Source: Fistularia commersonii (lineage: Eukaryota > Chordata > Actinopteri > Syngnathiformes > Fistulariidae). From it: a stretch of 64,000 bases of DNA. How positions within the stretch are numbered: the stretch's first letter is position 1; every line of letters begins with the position of its first letter. The notes beneath the pieces are model-generated. The model saw only the letters and a program-made list of their open reading frames with translations, had not been told where the DNA came from and searched no databases. Shown here piece by piece: positions 21,968 to 33,499 of this stretch. The position numbers were made by a program, and so were the translations under genes. Where the stretch lies: the NCBI GenBank assembly GCA_037954325.1, contig JBBMNZ010000008.1, positions 658,501 to 722,500 of the forward strand. Reading direction: 5' to 3'.

Positions 21968-23835
21968 TATGTATCTTATACATCAGCGGACCAGTGAGCT
22001 CTCAGCTGGTTCGACTCGCCACACGAGAGTCCAGCTCGGGTCTCCTCGGGAGTCGTGGTGAAAACGAGACGTGCAAAAATCCAACGTGGATTCCCCTTTG
22101 GGTTGCGGCGTACAGGAATGGCGTTTCAGGCCTCGTCTCGCCGGGCCGGTGACCTCCTGGAGGCGTCGGCGCCCGAGGCCTCTCTCCCGCCCGCTGCCCC
22201 GTAACAACCACTCCCTCCTCCTTGTGTCTTGGCGATTTACAGATTTCTGTCTTCTAATGGCCGAACCTTTGAGGAGTTTCGCAGCGCCGCTGACATTCAG
22301 CATCCGCCACCTGCGGCGTCACCCGACGGCTTCGGACGCGCCCCTTCCCCGTATCCTGCAAATTCTTTTTCGCGTTCCTCTTTTGCGTCTTTCGGTCGGG
22401 TTTTCGCATCCCGGAGAATTGTGGCGGCGGGTTCGGAGGATCGGCGGCGGCGCGATCGAGCGACGGCTGCGCTCGGAGGCGGGGAGAAAAGGCAGGAAGG
22501 CGGGGGGAGGGTGGAAGCGGCCCTGCTGGAGGCTCGCCACAGGCGATGTCTGACATCCCTCTCTCTGACGGACTGATGAGATTACCCTGACATTTTTTTT
22601 CCCCTTCCAACTTAAATTGCATTACCACAAGGATCTTATGTTAGGCAGATCTCCATATTATTCTCAAGGGATTTGGGTTCCATTTCGCTCCCCGTCTCAT
22701 CCTCTTCCTCCCGTTCTCGCTCGCACTCACAAGGATGAAATCTCCTTTGCGGCCTTGCATGTATTATCCATTTGTAAAACCGCGTGGATCCCATTTCGGC
22801 GGATCCGGCCGGTTGACGGCGGGAGCGACGCCGCGTCACGTCGACTAGGAGGCGTTTGATTAGCGCGCTATCCTTGCGCGACCCAGTGTTAACAGAGTGA
22901 GCTAACGGAGCGGCGCGGCCTCGGGGTCCCTCATAATTAAAGATAACCCCGTTTTAAAAAAAAGAAATAAAGCAAACCCAAACACGCGCCGTGAACTTTA
23001 CAGATTGGGGTCAGGAGGTCATGTTTTCTTATGCCGCTAATTTACATTCGCCCTTTGCGTCTCACCGTCTGTTTCACCTTGACATTTAAGGTTAACTGAC
23101 AAATTAGGGCGCCGTTTTTTAACGACGGGGGCGGGGGGGTGTTTTCTCCGCTCGCCGCTCGGTGCTCGCCGGTCGCCGCTCGCCGCACCGCGTGGCGTAA
23201 TGGTCTCAATTAGTCTAAAAGTCACCGTGGGTAATAATTCACCTCTCTCAGGCTTCATTTCCTCGGATTCAAGTCGAGCGTGGCGCAGGAAATGACACTT
23301 CAGGAGCTTTTAAAAAATGATGAGGACACGCCGAGCGATCGGCGCACTAAATCAGGGAAGTTAGGCAGGGACGGGGTGGCGGCGGCGCTTGTCACTCGCC
23401 GCGGTGACGTGTTAATCAATGCCTGGGTGACAGCGCTCCATCACCGGTCGGCGGCGCCCGGACACACACCTCCATTGTTTAAGTTCCACCGGCGGAAATC
23501 GATGGCGGTAAACACGGGTCTTCCAGAACGTAATCAAACCTCGGCGAAGAGTCCGTTATTGATAAGGCTCGGGGCTCGGAAGCCACCGTCGGCCGATGAA
23601 GGTTCCACGTATCGTGAATCCGGCCGCATCGGAAGCTCCGTTGGCCGGTGTGTGTGTGTGTGTGTGTGTGTGTTCGTCTCACTTAAGAGAGTGTTTGCGT
23701 CCAAGAGCGTTCTTTGGGATTCAGAAAAAATGCTATTGAATGCAAGTGTTTGACGGCTGTGAGCTCCAGGGTGGGTGACAATTCTGGAGCCTTAACTTTG
23801 TTAAGTTTTATTTAAAAAAAAACAAAAAAACATTT
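21965..23835. other. No gene recognised
   Basis: GC-rich from 22000 to 22560, then mixed. The longest + frames (22071-22553 and 23280-23753) have no recognisable domain, and the second runs into the GT array at 23648-23673. Confidence 0.45.
23648..23673. repeat. (GT)13 microsatellite
   Basis: Uninterrupted dinucleotide run. Confidence 0.95.
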
Positions 23836-23848
23836 AAAATGTTGAAAA

Positions 23849-24040
23849 TGATGAAAGATGGAGAAGAAGTGAGTAGAAAGATGCTGAGGTTGGAGCTGCA
23901 AGGCAGGAGGTCTGCAGGAAGAACATAGAGGAGGTTTAAGGATGGAGGGTAAGAAGGAGGACTGGAGGTCAGTGGGAGGCTGGGGACTGACGTTTGGCTG
24001 AGGTGAAGACAGATGATTGGCTGGGGATTAGAAAGAGGCA
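23849..24040 (+). mobile_element. Decayed LINE 3' end (family A)
   Basis: On the + strand, AAGATGCTGAGGTTGGAGCT, GCAAGGCAGGAGGTCTGCAG, GAAGAACATAGAGGAGG and TTTAAGGATGGA correspond to the arginine/glycine-rich LINE C-terminus (R-M-L-R-L-E-L-x-G-R-R-S-A-G-R). After a damaged stretch comes AGGTGAAGACAGATGATTGG, which equates to the final W-R-Q-M-I-G-W. The reading frame is broken by stops. The very last segment is the first unit of the minisatellite that follows, which makes this copy the likely source of that array. Confidence 0.75.
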
Positions 24041-24309
24041 GCTGATTGGCTGGGGATTAGACCAAGGCAGCTGATTGGCTGGGGACTAGACCAAGGAAGT
24101 TGATTGGTCACGGCGAGCCACAAGCAGATGATACGCTCTGGTTGCTTGGATGGAGATGATTGAATATGAGTAAAATCAAGGCAGGTGATTGGCTGTGGGC
24201 TAGATGGAGGCAGCTGATTGGCTGTGGGCTAGATGGAGGCAGCTGATTGGCTGTGGGTTGGATGGAGGCAGCTGATTGGCTGTGGGTCAGATGGAGGCAG
24301 CTGATTGGA
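24011..24309. repeat. 29-bp minisatellite derived from the LINE 3' end
   Basis: Units start at 24011, 24040, 24069, 24098, about 24126, about 24154, 24183, 24212, 24241, 24270 and 24299, in 28-29-bp register. The clean unit is AGCTGATTGGCTGTGGGCTA followed by GATGGAGGC. Three central units are badly decayed but keep register. The same string occurs once as part of a LINE 3' end at 56068-56110 (GATGGAGGCAGCTGATTGGC). Most units carry GATTGGCT, an inverted CCAAT word. Confidence 0.93.
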
Positions 24310-24796
24310 TTCAGCCAAAAGAAAAATGTGACTTCATATGATGCATTTCCTTACAGTTTGGTAGTATTTCGGTGGCTTCCTGTCCCAGGTGTCTCAGTGT
24401 TGTCGTGTCCCTACAGTAGCTGAAACCCTGTACTGTTCATTAATCAGGACAGGAGAGGCGTAAATAAGCCTCGAGCTCGGGAAGATTCCTTTCTGGAGTG
24501 CTATTTCACGCTGATTCCAATTCTGCGTTTATTTCTTACTTTATTTTTTCTGCAAATCACCGGTTCAAACAGGCGGCATCCAAAGTGCTCGTTCGTATTT
24601 TCTTCACAGCCGCGTTTGTTTATGAGGCCGCTTCGGTTTCTTTCTCGGTGCTTCAGTGAGGAAAGGCGAGCCCGGCCCGAGACTATCCATTATCCCCGAC
24701 GTCGCCTTTGAAAAAATAAAGAAAGGAATCAAAAGCTCAATGTTTTTCATTAATTCTGAAAATCATTCAGACGGTACGCGGTGCTCGGCGCCCTCC
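24310..24796. other. No gene recognised
   Basis: Mixed-composition anonymous DNA with AT-richer 24480-24780. Nothing specific was seen. Confidence 0.5.
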
Positions 24797-25100
24797 CATC
24801 TATCGAGCCATTGTCTGCCGCTTAGCCTTCTCGGGGCCGGGGGACGCCGGATCCCGTCCCAGCCGCCGCCGGCCGAGAGGCGGGTTCACCCCGGACCGGT
24901 GGCCGGTCCATCGCGGGGCCACATTTCCAGACGGACAACCGTTGGCGCTCTCATTCGCACATCTGGGCCGTTTTCACAATGTTTCCAATTAACCTTTTTG
25001 GACTGTGGGAGGAAACCCGGGCGGACACGGCGAGAACATGCACACCTCAGGGGGTTTTGAACAGAACCGGGGTCTTTGGTGTTGTGATGCTGAAGCGAAG
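24797..25100 (-). mobile_element. tRNA-like/L2-tailed dispersed repeat, minus orientation
   Basis: On the + strand it starts with CCATTGTCTGCCGCTTAGCC (tail side) and GAGAGGCGGGTTCACCCCGG, then GGTGGCCGGTCCATCGCGGG. AACCTTTTTGGACTGTGGGA, GGAAACCCGGGCGGACACGG and CGAGAACATGCACACCTC follow. It ends with the degenerate head near 25050-25100. This is the most complete family member in the window without internal expansion, so it is a useful reference for the others. No coding capacity. Confidence 0.8.
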
Positions 25101-25682
25101 CCGCCGCGGCCGACATCGGTAGATCGATGTTCTCCGCATGGGAAAAGTCACCTCGCTCAACTTTGGCCCCCCAAACTCCTCACCAGCCCTGTTTTCTGGA
25201 CACAAACTTGTGGATGATGGCGCTCTCAATTTGGCCGCGTCAATTCCGAAGACCTGAATCCGATCCCGAGCGCGACAGTTTGCTAAAGGTACCGCGGATG
25301 TTGTCGGAGATCCTGCCCGGCACGGCTCATGTCCGCCATGTTAGATCCTCTTAGAGGCGGAGCCTGTCATCCCTCCTCTGCGCTCGTGTCCTGCGTAATC
25401 CTGTACGTTCTGCGGGAGTTCGCGGATGTTGAGCCAAACACCGCTAATGGAGCGCTACCGTCAGAAGTCTAGTGCTGAATGCTAAAATTCGGACCGCTAA
25501 AGGAACAGACAGGAAGAAGGCCGCGGCCTACCGCGCCGCCTCTGCCTGAGAACGTCGCCTTGGAAACGATCACCATCTTTGTCGAAGTCGGAAGTGAACC
25601 CTGAGCTCTGCACTGCCTTCTGGTGGACGCTTTGCTCAACCGTAAACCAGGCCTGGGAAGTGTTTGCATACCAAGTGACGTA
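25101..25682. other. No gene recognised
   Basis: Anonymous DNA between two dispersed-repeat copies. No exon or RNA gene was recognised. Confidence 0.5.
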
Positions 25683-25805
25683 TGACTGGGCGAGGGGTCG
25701 TGTGTCTGCGTGTGATTGGCTGATCCGGGGTGAAAAACGTCTCGCATAAGCTCCGCCCCCTCCCCGTGACCCCGAGTGCAGGCTAAGTGATGGAGACGAT
25801 AAACA
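25683..25805 (+). mobile_element. Dispersed-repeat tail fragment, + orientation
   Basis: GATTGGCTGATCCGGGGTGA, CATAAGCTCCGCCCCCTCCC and CGTGACCCCGAGTGCAGGCT with AAGTGATGGAGACGATAAAC match the 3' half of the copy at 16262-16500. The head is missing. Confidence 0.65.
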
Positions 25806-25867
25806 GCTTCTCGTGCAATAGTTATACTTGCATTTGTATTTATGTAGATTCTCCAGGACAACTTTTC

Positions 25868-26085
25868 ATTTTTAATACTCTATAAGCAGTGGCTGCACAA
25901 GGCATTTCTTTACACATCTTTACATCTTTATATTCTACTGTTGATGTTGTACATCGTCTTTGATTATTTGTATCTATATCTTTTATTTGCATTACTATTT
26001 GCACATTGTTTGACCCTGCCGTGCTGCTGTGACGATAGAATGACCCCGCCGTGGAATCGGTAATCTATCCTGACCATATCCCGTC
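25868..26085 (+). mobile_element. Decayed LINE 3'-UTR tail
   Basis: An AT-rich stretch with repeated ACATCTTTACATC-type words leads to GCACATTGTTTGACCCTGCC and GTGCTGCTGTGACGATAGAA. It then reaches TGACCCCGCCGTGGAATCGG and TAATCTATC. The last part resembles the common fish LINE terminus in which GACAATGAAATTTCCCC is followed by a GTGGGATCAATAAAG-type end. No reading frame remains. Clade not assignable. Confidence 0.5.
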
Positions 26086-27000
26086 AAAATAATTGAAACA
26101 TATGCGTTTATGGTTTGAGTCGCCGTTGTTCTCGGTGTTTCCTCTGACAAAGTGCAGCTTTCAGCCGCAAAGTTTTCCTCCCGGTGGATATAAAGAGGGT
26201 GCAGGGCGTCCCTCTCCTTCCCACGAGCTCCACATGAGTCCAGCTCCTCATCCCTCCAAAGTGGCCGCCTGTCTCCTGTTCATCCTCAGTCACACCTTGA
26301 AATCAGATGCCAAATGACAGGGTTTGTGTTTCGCATTTCGCCGCGCTTGCTATGCAAACCGCGGCCCAGAAGCAGGTATCATTTGCACCCCGGGAAAGAA
26401 AAAATAGAAAAGAAAATGTTCCCGGTAAGCACCCTGGGGACGCGAGATCAGCGGCGACCTTGAGTCCACCGGTGGATAAAGATCTACTCCATATTCATCC
26501 ACATCCGGAAACCCTGACTTACCAATCATTAAATGGCTTATAGATTTGGCGTCCACGGGCGCTATTTATCATGCGGCTAGCGATACGGGCTACTCCGTGC
26601 ACGTGTATCTTTAAAACCGTTTCCCTGCCGAGGCGGGGCTAATATAGCAGAAGTCCATATTGCAATTATCACCAATCATAGCCTTGCAAATTGTTTGCAA
26701 ATTGTTATCATAGCCCCGCTTTACGGTTCTCACAAGTTGCTGGAATAGCGCTGCTCACTTAGCACCTGTTCAATAACAGACATAAAATAAGAGAAAGCCG
26801 TCAGGTTGAAAGTGTTTTCCTGTCATGAAGGCAGGATCGCCGCAGGAATGGACCTGTAAGGTTAGCATGATCGCGCCGAGCTTCGTCCAGGCTCCGCGTG
26901 CCGTGCCTCCGTCGTCACGCGCTAAGCTAGCTAAATATCATTGTTAGCATCTCCCCCACGCCGCGAGAAGGTGTTGCGTGTGCCGTGTTCTCTCCGTGTT
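26086..27000. other. No gene recognised
   Basis: Anonymous DNA. At 26684-26710 the words TTGCAAATTG and ATCATAGCC are each directly repeated within 40 bases. No larger structure. Confidence 0.5.
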
Positions 27001-27062
27001 CTCCCCGTGTCGGCGTGGGCTTCCTCACGCTTCTCCGGGTTCCTCCCGCAGTCCAAACACGG
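27001..27062 (+). mobile_element. Dispersed-repeat body fragment
   Basis: TTCTCCCCGTGTCGGCGTGG, GCTTCCTCACGCTTCTCCGG and GTTCCTCCCGCAGTCCAAAC are the central part of the tRNA-like/L2-tailed family in + orientation. Head and tail are absent. Confidence 0.7.
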
Positions 27063-27164
27063 GAGGCTCAATAGATATGATGTCGAAGCGTGATATGATG
27101 TTCGAACGGTCGAAGCGTCGTTGAATCACCCGATTGCTTCCCCCGCCGCCGCTCGCGGTGCAGA

Positions 27165-27345
27165 CATAATAATAATAATTATAATCATAATAATACTACA
27201 TAGGATTTGTATAGCGTTTTTCATGGTACTCAAAGACGCTTTACAAGTGAAGACATGATGGGTTCATTGCAGGTAAAGAATTTCCCCGCGCGGGATTAAT
27301 AAAGTATAAAAAATGATGAAATTAAAAAATAATAATAAAAAAAGA
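27165..27345 (+). repeat. ATA/AAT low complexity, dispersed repeat scrap and LINE-type tail
   Basis: (AATA)-type sequence at 27165-27195 precedes GGATTTGTATAGCGTTTTTC and GGTACTCAAAGACGCTTTAC, a widespread fish repeat string. After that, AATTTCCCCGCGCGGGATTA and ATAAAGTAT form a LINE-type 3' terminus, followed by A-rich sequence. At least two old insertions are superimposed. Confidence 0.6.
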
Positions 27346-30300
27346 TATGTGGCCCTGTGATCTACCGGACCCCCCCTTCCTCCCCAGATAATAAGCGAAT
27401 AAATGAATGCCGTTCCGCCCTCACGACCAATGAGGATCCTGATATGTATTCATGTTGTTTACTCCGTGGATCTTTCTGCTGGTTTTCAGCAGCAGAGTAA
27501 AAGATCACGGCTTGAATTCTCCGTATTTCAAAAAACGTCTCCGCGTCGAATTTAAAAGGAGAGGAAAAAAAAAAAAAAAAAAAAAGAAAGTAAAGAAAAG
27601 GAAAAAGAGAAATGATTAATTTCTCACCCACAATTTCCAGGAACCCTGGAACCCTTTGAACAAGTTCAATACTGTCAAGTTGTCAGTTTTCCGAGACGAG
27701 AGCAGATTGAGGGTAAAGAGCCTCGGGGGCGACGGGATGAGGTCTGTTGCCGCATTGTTGCAACATGCGTGGGATTCCCACGGGAGGGCTGGAGATGGAG
27801 TCAGGACACCGCTCCTTCCTGACATCTCGGGCCTACGTGTCACCGCCTTCAAATCTCTGCCTCCGTGTTTGATGTCCAAATTGAGGTCTGCTCCGTCGCC
27901 CTCGTCCGCCGCCTCTCCCTCGGCGCTCCTCCAAAACTCTCCGCCGGAAAAAAAAAGCCTTCTACTAACAAACCGGCTCGTTGATTCGTACGTCTCGTAT
28001 TCAAATGAAAGTTGCCGGGCGGCAGCGAGCGCGTTTATTCGCTCGTATTGGAGAGCCGGTTCGTTTGAGCGCGCTGTTAATAATCCCTTGGATGAAGCTC
28101 CGTTAATGTGCGGGGTTTCTTTTCACACGTGTAAATTCGGAGTTGTCCGTTTTCCCCCTCCATGAGATCCTCCCGGTTATCGGCGGAGAGGTTTGGCGTC
28201 GGAGCGTGCCGAGAGCGACCTTCGACGTTACAATATAACATTATAGTCATAAAAAAGTGAAAAGAAGCGTCATCTGTGTTGACATCAAACGTCCTGCCCT
28301 GGAGGGAGACGGGGAGGACTCGCAAGCGCAGCGGCGTTTCAATGTTCAACAAGATGATCGGGGAACGTTAGCGTTGTTTACAAGAGGTCTTCAAAAGAAT
28401 CGTCTCGGCGGGATCTTGTCGGAGAACGTGATTGAGATGCAAACAACTATTGGGAGCGTCGGTCGGAGGCAGAACGTTCGTAAGGCGTTTAATATCAAAT
28501 TTGTTACAGATTTTCATCGTGTTTCCCTAACGGACGGCGCCTTCTGGTCCGACAACGGCGGCCTCATCGCCGCCGTCGGCGGTCGCCTCTCCGCCGCCTG
28601 GTCGGTGCGATGAGTTTCCGGAAGTTGCGCCTCGGTGAGGGAAAGCGGCGTGGGGGCGGGGCCGACCAATCAGCCGGCTCGGCTGCAAACGCCGACACTT
28701 TAGAGTCGCTAATCCCTGCAGGAAATGCGCTAAATCGCCGTATCCGCGGCGAGGAGCGGCGGGGACGGCGCGGGGGCGGGAGGCGCGGCGGTGGAAGCGA
28801 TGGCGGTCTGAGTAGATTGGCTGATGCCGAGCGCTTCCCCTGCGGGACCGGAGGGCCGGGAGGCACGGCGGCTCAGGATGTGAGCGCATTTGTATTTGAG
28901 TGGCTGCGCTGAAGCGGGAGCGCGTGGGCGAGCGAGGGGATTGTGGGAAACGTAGAATCCTCGGAGTTCGGACGCCGTGACCCGGCGCCGACCCCCATTT
29001 CCTGTCTCGATTGCCTCGGCGTGAGCCGAGGCCCCATTTCACAGCACAGCTGTTTCTCCTCTTGTCGGCGATCGTTCGGAATCACGCTGTCGACATCTCT
29101 TGTCATCGCCGGCAAATAATGACGGAGGGTCATTGTGCGAGCATGTGTTTCCATGCTTGATCCCGCCCCGACCAAGTGCGCCGGAATTTTAACGAGTGTC
29201 GCCGTTACGGCCGAGCCTCCCACAACGCCCCGCAACGCCCCGCCGGCCAAACACGAATTAAGAGAACGATTAAGGCTCAATGAAGTGCGCGTTTAATTTG
29301 CTTTGCAACATAAAAGTTGATGTGCTCGGTCTGCCACCGGATTTGTCTTCAGCGCCGCCGAGCGCGAGCGGCCCAAAAAAAAAAAATCGACTTTCCCGCC
29401 TCGCGTCTTGATTCGGAGAATTCCACGCGCTGGCCCTCATTACGGCGAGAATTGGCTGTGAAAGGAAAGTCCTTGAGGGCCTCCCCGGGGCCCCGGGCGG
29501 CGAGATGATTGTTCGGTTTGACTTTGATTGCGATACCGGAGTGAAAAGAACTGCATTTCAAAGCCGTTCTTTTCCGCCGGTATTTGAAGATATGAAACCG
29601 CTGCCTCGGAAATCAGAGTAAATTAATATCGATCGGAGCGCGGGGCGGCTCCGGGCGGCTCCGGGCGGCGCCGGTTCTCCTCAGATACCGTGATGATACT
29701 TAAGCTTTCAAGTTTGACCTTGGAAAAGGTCACCGCGGGTTCAGGGCGGAACCGAGGACGGCGCTCCTCGAAGATGTTCGCCGGATCCGAGACCCTTTCT
29801 GGTGTAGAAGTGCAAAGGGGAGGGTTCTCGGCACCTCCGGAAGCCGGTCGGGTCACCCGACTCGGGGGCGACGGCCCGACGACGCGCATGGCGGCCGCTG
29901 AGTCGTGGACCGAGGAGCCCTCGCCTTCCCGCCTTCCCGACGCACAGGTATTGACGTTCCTCGCCGCGCAGCTCCCGGCATTCGCGGGCGCGCGCTCGGG
30001 TTTTCCCTCCTCGGGGTGCTGCCTCGGGGCGTACGAGTGATCGAGGTGCTCGGGAAGTCGGTGTTCATTAAAGATCCTCCGGAGTTTTTCCCCTTTTTCT
30101 AAGACGTGACCTTTAAACCTGAAAATCTCCACCGGCGGTGGAGCCGAGAGCGCCTCCGGGAGAAGAGGAGAAACCTCTTCGACGGTCAATCAAGTTCAGC
30201 TGCCGAGATTTATCAGCGAGTAATACGACACGAAGGACTAAGAAGTCGGTCGCCGCGGTTACCCCACGGCCAAGCGCTAACCAAGGCGGTCGGCATCTGA

Positions 30301-30689
30301 GGGAACTCCACGCTGCCTTCTAATACTTCAGCCTCTTCACCCATCCTCTCCTCGATCCATGATTTATCCCGTCCTGCCGCCGTCAGGGTCGCAGGGCGTC
30401 TGTATCCGTCGTCGCCCCATCGGTCCGTCGGCTCTCCGGTTCAAGGGTGGGTTTGAGGGGTGCAAGAACTTCATCTAGATAAGTTTGGCTCTCCCTCCTT
30501 CTGCCTGGAGGCTCCATCCAGAAAGATCCATGGAAAGATCCGTGGGACTCCTCCCAGGGACCTTCTTGTTGCGCCGCCGGTGACGGACAGTAACTAGCGA
30601 CCTGCTATTCAGAGAACGTCTGCTGTCAGTGTCAGTGTTCACCTTTAGCAGGATCGTTTCATCACAACGGTACAAATAACTACCATTTG
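27346..30689. other. No gene recognised; CpG-rich core 28530-29250
   Basis: About 3.3 kb without recognised mobile elements except an A21 run at 27565-27585. The segment 28530-30100 is strongly GC- and CpG-rich and gives overlapping open frames of up to 188 codons on both strands, none with a known domain. It could include a CpG island. Protein homology or transcript data would be needed to say more. Confidence 0.4.
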
Positions 30690-31100
30690 TATCAGCTTTA
30701 CATATATAATGCAAATAGCTATAATGCAGGTTTAGCTTTTATCCCTTTATATTGTTTTTATGTGTTTGTATTATATGCCAGGGTAGGACACATTCTTGCC
30801 ATTTTCCTCATCTTTTTTTTTTTTTTTCCCTGCCAAGTTATCCTAAGAAAGTAAGTGGCTCTTGCAGTGAAAAGGCAGCAAATTAGCTGAAATAAATGGT
30901 GGGGAGAGAAGACTAACAGTTGCCACAAGCAAAGGAAATAAATATCTACCAGGTGAAATCAAATATTTCAGCGGATAAATGGGGTGTTAAATGGCTTGAA
31001 ATACATTTCTGTCTTCGCCAAGTGACTTTGAGGTCAAGGGAAGAGAAAGTATCTGGTAAAGTGTGTGAAGAACGCAGATGCACGACTTGAGGATTCAAAT
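30690..31100. promoter_or_regulatory. Candidate non-coding element (composition only)
   Basis: AT-rich, CpG-poor, mostly free of simple repeats, in contrast to the CpG-rich DNA on both sides. It contains a perfect octamer ATGCAAAT (30709-30716). No frame is coding-like. Fish conserved non-coding elements often look like this, but conservation is not visible from one sequence, so the regulatory label is inference. Confidence 0.2.
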
Positions 31101-31391
31101 CAAATAATTCCAGCGCTGCCAGAGGTCATATTGGCCCGCGAATCCCGACGGGTGTGTTTCAACGTGACGGACGCCGTGGCAAGCATCCCATAATTGTCGT
31201 GATCAAAAAATCCAAAGCAGAGACTTTCTTCTGTGGCCCGTGGTTTTGTCGCGCCGTCCATTTGCCTTTAGAGGATAAAAAAACATTAAAAGTGCTTGGC
31301 GGCTTGTCGTTGCTGAAGAATCGGGGCGCGATGGACCGGCGCTCCCATCGCACCTGCATCAGGAAGACGCCGATACCCGTCCCGCTGCAGA
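31101..31391. other. No gene recognised
   Basis: Anonymous DNA. A long + frame starting at 31154 owes its length to CA repeats and the dispersed repeat it later crosses. Confidence 0.5.
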
Positions 31392-31446
31392 CCGGGGGGG
31401 GGGGGTTGCTACATGTAAACAAAACACACACACACACACACACACT
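31392..31446. repeat. Poly(G) and (CA)n
   Basis: A run of G around 31394-31405, a short spacer, then CA units from 31424 to 31446. Confidence 0.9.
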
Positions 31447-31620
31447 TTGCAACATCCATCCATCCATTATCTTCCACTTATCCTGCACTCAGGGTCATTG
31501 TGGAGCTGGCAGCCAATCAGAGCGGTGCCTGGGCGAGAGGCGGGTCGCCGGGCCGTCACGGGGACTCGTGAAGAACCGTAGCGTCGGCGCTCTCGTCCAT
31601 AAGGACTCCCAAACACTCGC
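31447..31620 (-). mobile_element. Dispersed-repeat 3' half, minus orientation
   Basis: It begins with CATCCATCCATCCATTATCT and TCCACTTATCCTGCACTCAG, typical tail sequence. GGGCGAGAGGCGGGTCGCCG and GAACCGTAGCGTCGGCGCTC follow. The head half is missing. Confidence 0.65.
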
Positions 31621-32160
31621 CCTCTCCTCTCTTTGCAGAGGCAAACATCGGGACGTCGTATTCAGTCATACGATGGAGACGTGGAGACGGCGGGAGCGTC
31701 GACAGCATCATTTTTATAATTCAAATTATTTTTGGGGGGGAGGAGGGGGGGTGAAAATCCTCTTACGTCACAGCAGGCCGGCGGCCCAAAGTGCAATTAA
31801 AAAGGCACAGGCGATTAACGGCGCAGACGATGTCACAGCTGTTTACCTGGGCGGCGGCGGCTGCAAATCTGGGTAATCAATGAACAAACTCGTGCGACTA
31901 GAAATAAAAAAAAAAAGAATTAAAAAAAAAAAGTTATTTACTCCCGCTCTCTCAATCAGTCAGGAGCTCCCTCGGAAAGGCAGAGTGGTCTCCGGGGCTG
32001 CACTCGACGCCCCCCTAAATCACCCCTAATGGGGCGCACTCTCTATCACTGTATCAATCACTCACTCTGTTTTCCTCCTCCTGGAAGCATCCACGGGATC
32101 ACTTTGTTGCTTTAATGAGCCATTACAATTCCTATCAGACAATCTCAGTGCCGCGTGTCT

Positions 32161-32162
<2 letters not shown>

Positions 32163-32196
<34 letters not shown>
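32163..32196. repeat. (GT)17 microsatellite
   Basis: Uninterrupted dinucleotide run. Confidence 0.95.
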
Positions 32197-32197
<1 letters not shown>

Positions 32198-32346
32198 GTT
32201 ACACAAATGTGTGCATGCTCTAGCTGCTTCGGACCTGCATTCATGCTGATATTAGATTGTCTCTGCTGAGTTCCTGAGATGGAAGTGATCTTTTGTCTAT
32301 TTTCTTTTTTTCAGAGCGCATTCTTTCTCCACTGGTCTCTTGCTTG

Positions 32347-32349
<3 letters not shown>

Positions 32350-32386
<37 letters not shown>
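32350..32386. repeat. (GT)18 microsatellite
   Basis: Uninterrupted dinucleotide run. Confidence 0.95.
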
Positions 32387-32388
<2 letters not shown>

Positions 32389-33499
32389 GACTCCGGGCAC
32401 GGGTTATAATTGCATTGCGTTGCCATCCCACTTGGTCTCTGTACCCCATCTGTCTCTTTAATATCCAGCTAAGCACTCTTGACCTTGAAGCATCGGTGAC
32501 AGCGCAGAGCCACATCCACACCGACATGTCCGAGGAGCGGGGGGTGGGGAGGGAGGTGGGGGGGGGAAATAGATAGAAAAACAAGGAAAAAAAATCGAGA
32601 GTGGGGAAAGCGAGGTGAAAAATGTTGTCTCTGAGACAAAAGTGAACAAGTGAACATGATGGATAGATGTGCTCCGAAGCAGGAGGCGCATATTGAGCAG
32701 AGGAAAGTCAATCGAACAAAGGGGATGCCTTCAATGTCACCGCCGAATCCGTTTAATTCCACGCCGACTCGACTTCACACGGGGCGGCCCCTACGTGGCT
32801 TTCTGGGGAAAGAAAAAAATATATATATTCCGACCGAAAACACGCAAGATTAAGTGAAAGTCAAGAACCAGGAGACGTTCTTTTTTTTTTTCTGGGCCTC
32901 CTGGCGTCGGCTTTACGCTCCGCAGAAGGATGGCTCACTTTCCGAGCGCTGCCTTCGGGCCGTGCTAATGAATATTTGAGATAACTCCTTTCACCGGGTA
33001 GCGCGGCGGCGCGTGCCTCAGAGGTACGACTCGCAATTAGACCTTCAACACATTCGATCAGATATTTTGAATGCAGTCGTCCGGAGGAGGTTTGCGGCAC
33101 ATCGAGATGAGCGATACGTGCAGAACTCGCCAAAGAAGTAACTTTAAGCGGATGCTTGGAGGGCTGAACATCTCTGCATAATACCGTCCTGCGCCGGCCG
33201 CCTGAGCGCCTCCACGTCCCGTCATCCCAATTAGGGGAGGCAAGAATGTGGCCGGGGCTCATTTTTGCCTTTATGTGGATTATCAGCGCGGGTGATTGGC
33301 CCGGCGTCGCCGTGCAGCCAAGCGTCGCTTCGTCAGAACCCGCAGACTCTCGGGTCCAACGTCTCAGGAGGAACTGAAGCTTCACGAGCCGCCGTGATTT
33401 ATCGCAGATTTCTGCCGTGAGGCGGCGTTTGTCGTGAGCGGCTGCGTCTGAATAGAACGGAGAGACGACACGACAGAAGAAACATCGCGGTCGAGATTC

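Larger units (their letters stand above)
31641..33499. other. No gene recognised
   Basis: Anonymous DNA with two GT arrays listed separately, poly(A)-rich 31900-31932, and a G-rich 32540-32568. A 174-codon minus frame (32861-33385) has no recognisable domain. Confidence 0.45.

Noticed and set aside
29623..30189. 188-codon minus frame
   Set aside because: No recognisable domain; overlapping open frames on both strands in CpG-rich DNA.
31154..31876. 240-codon + frame
   Set aside because: Length comes from crossing a poly(G)/CA stretch and a dispersed repeat; no domain.
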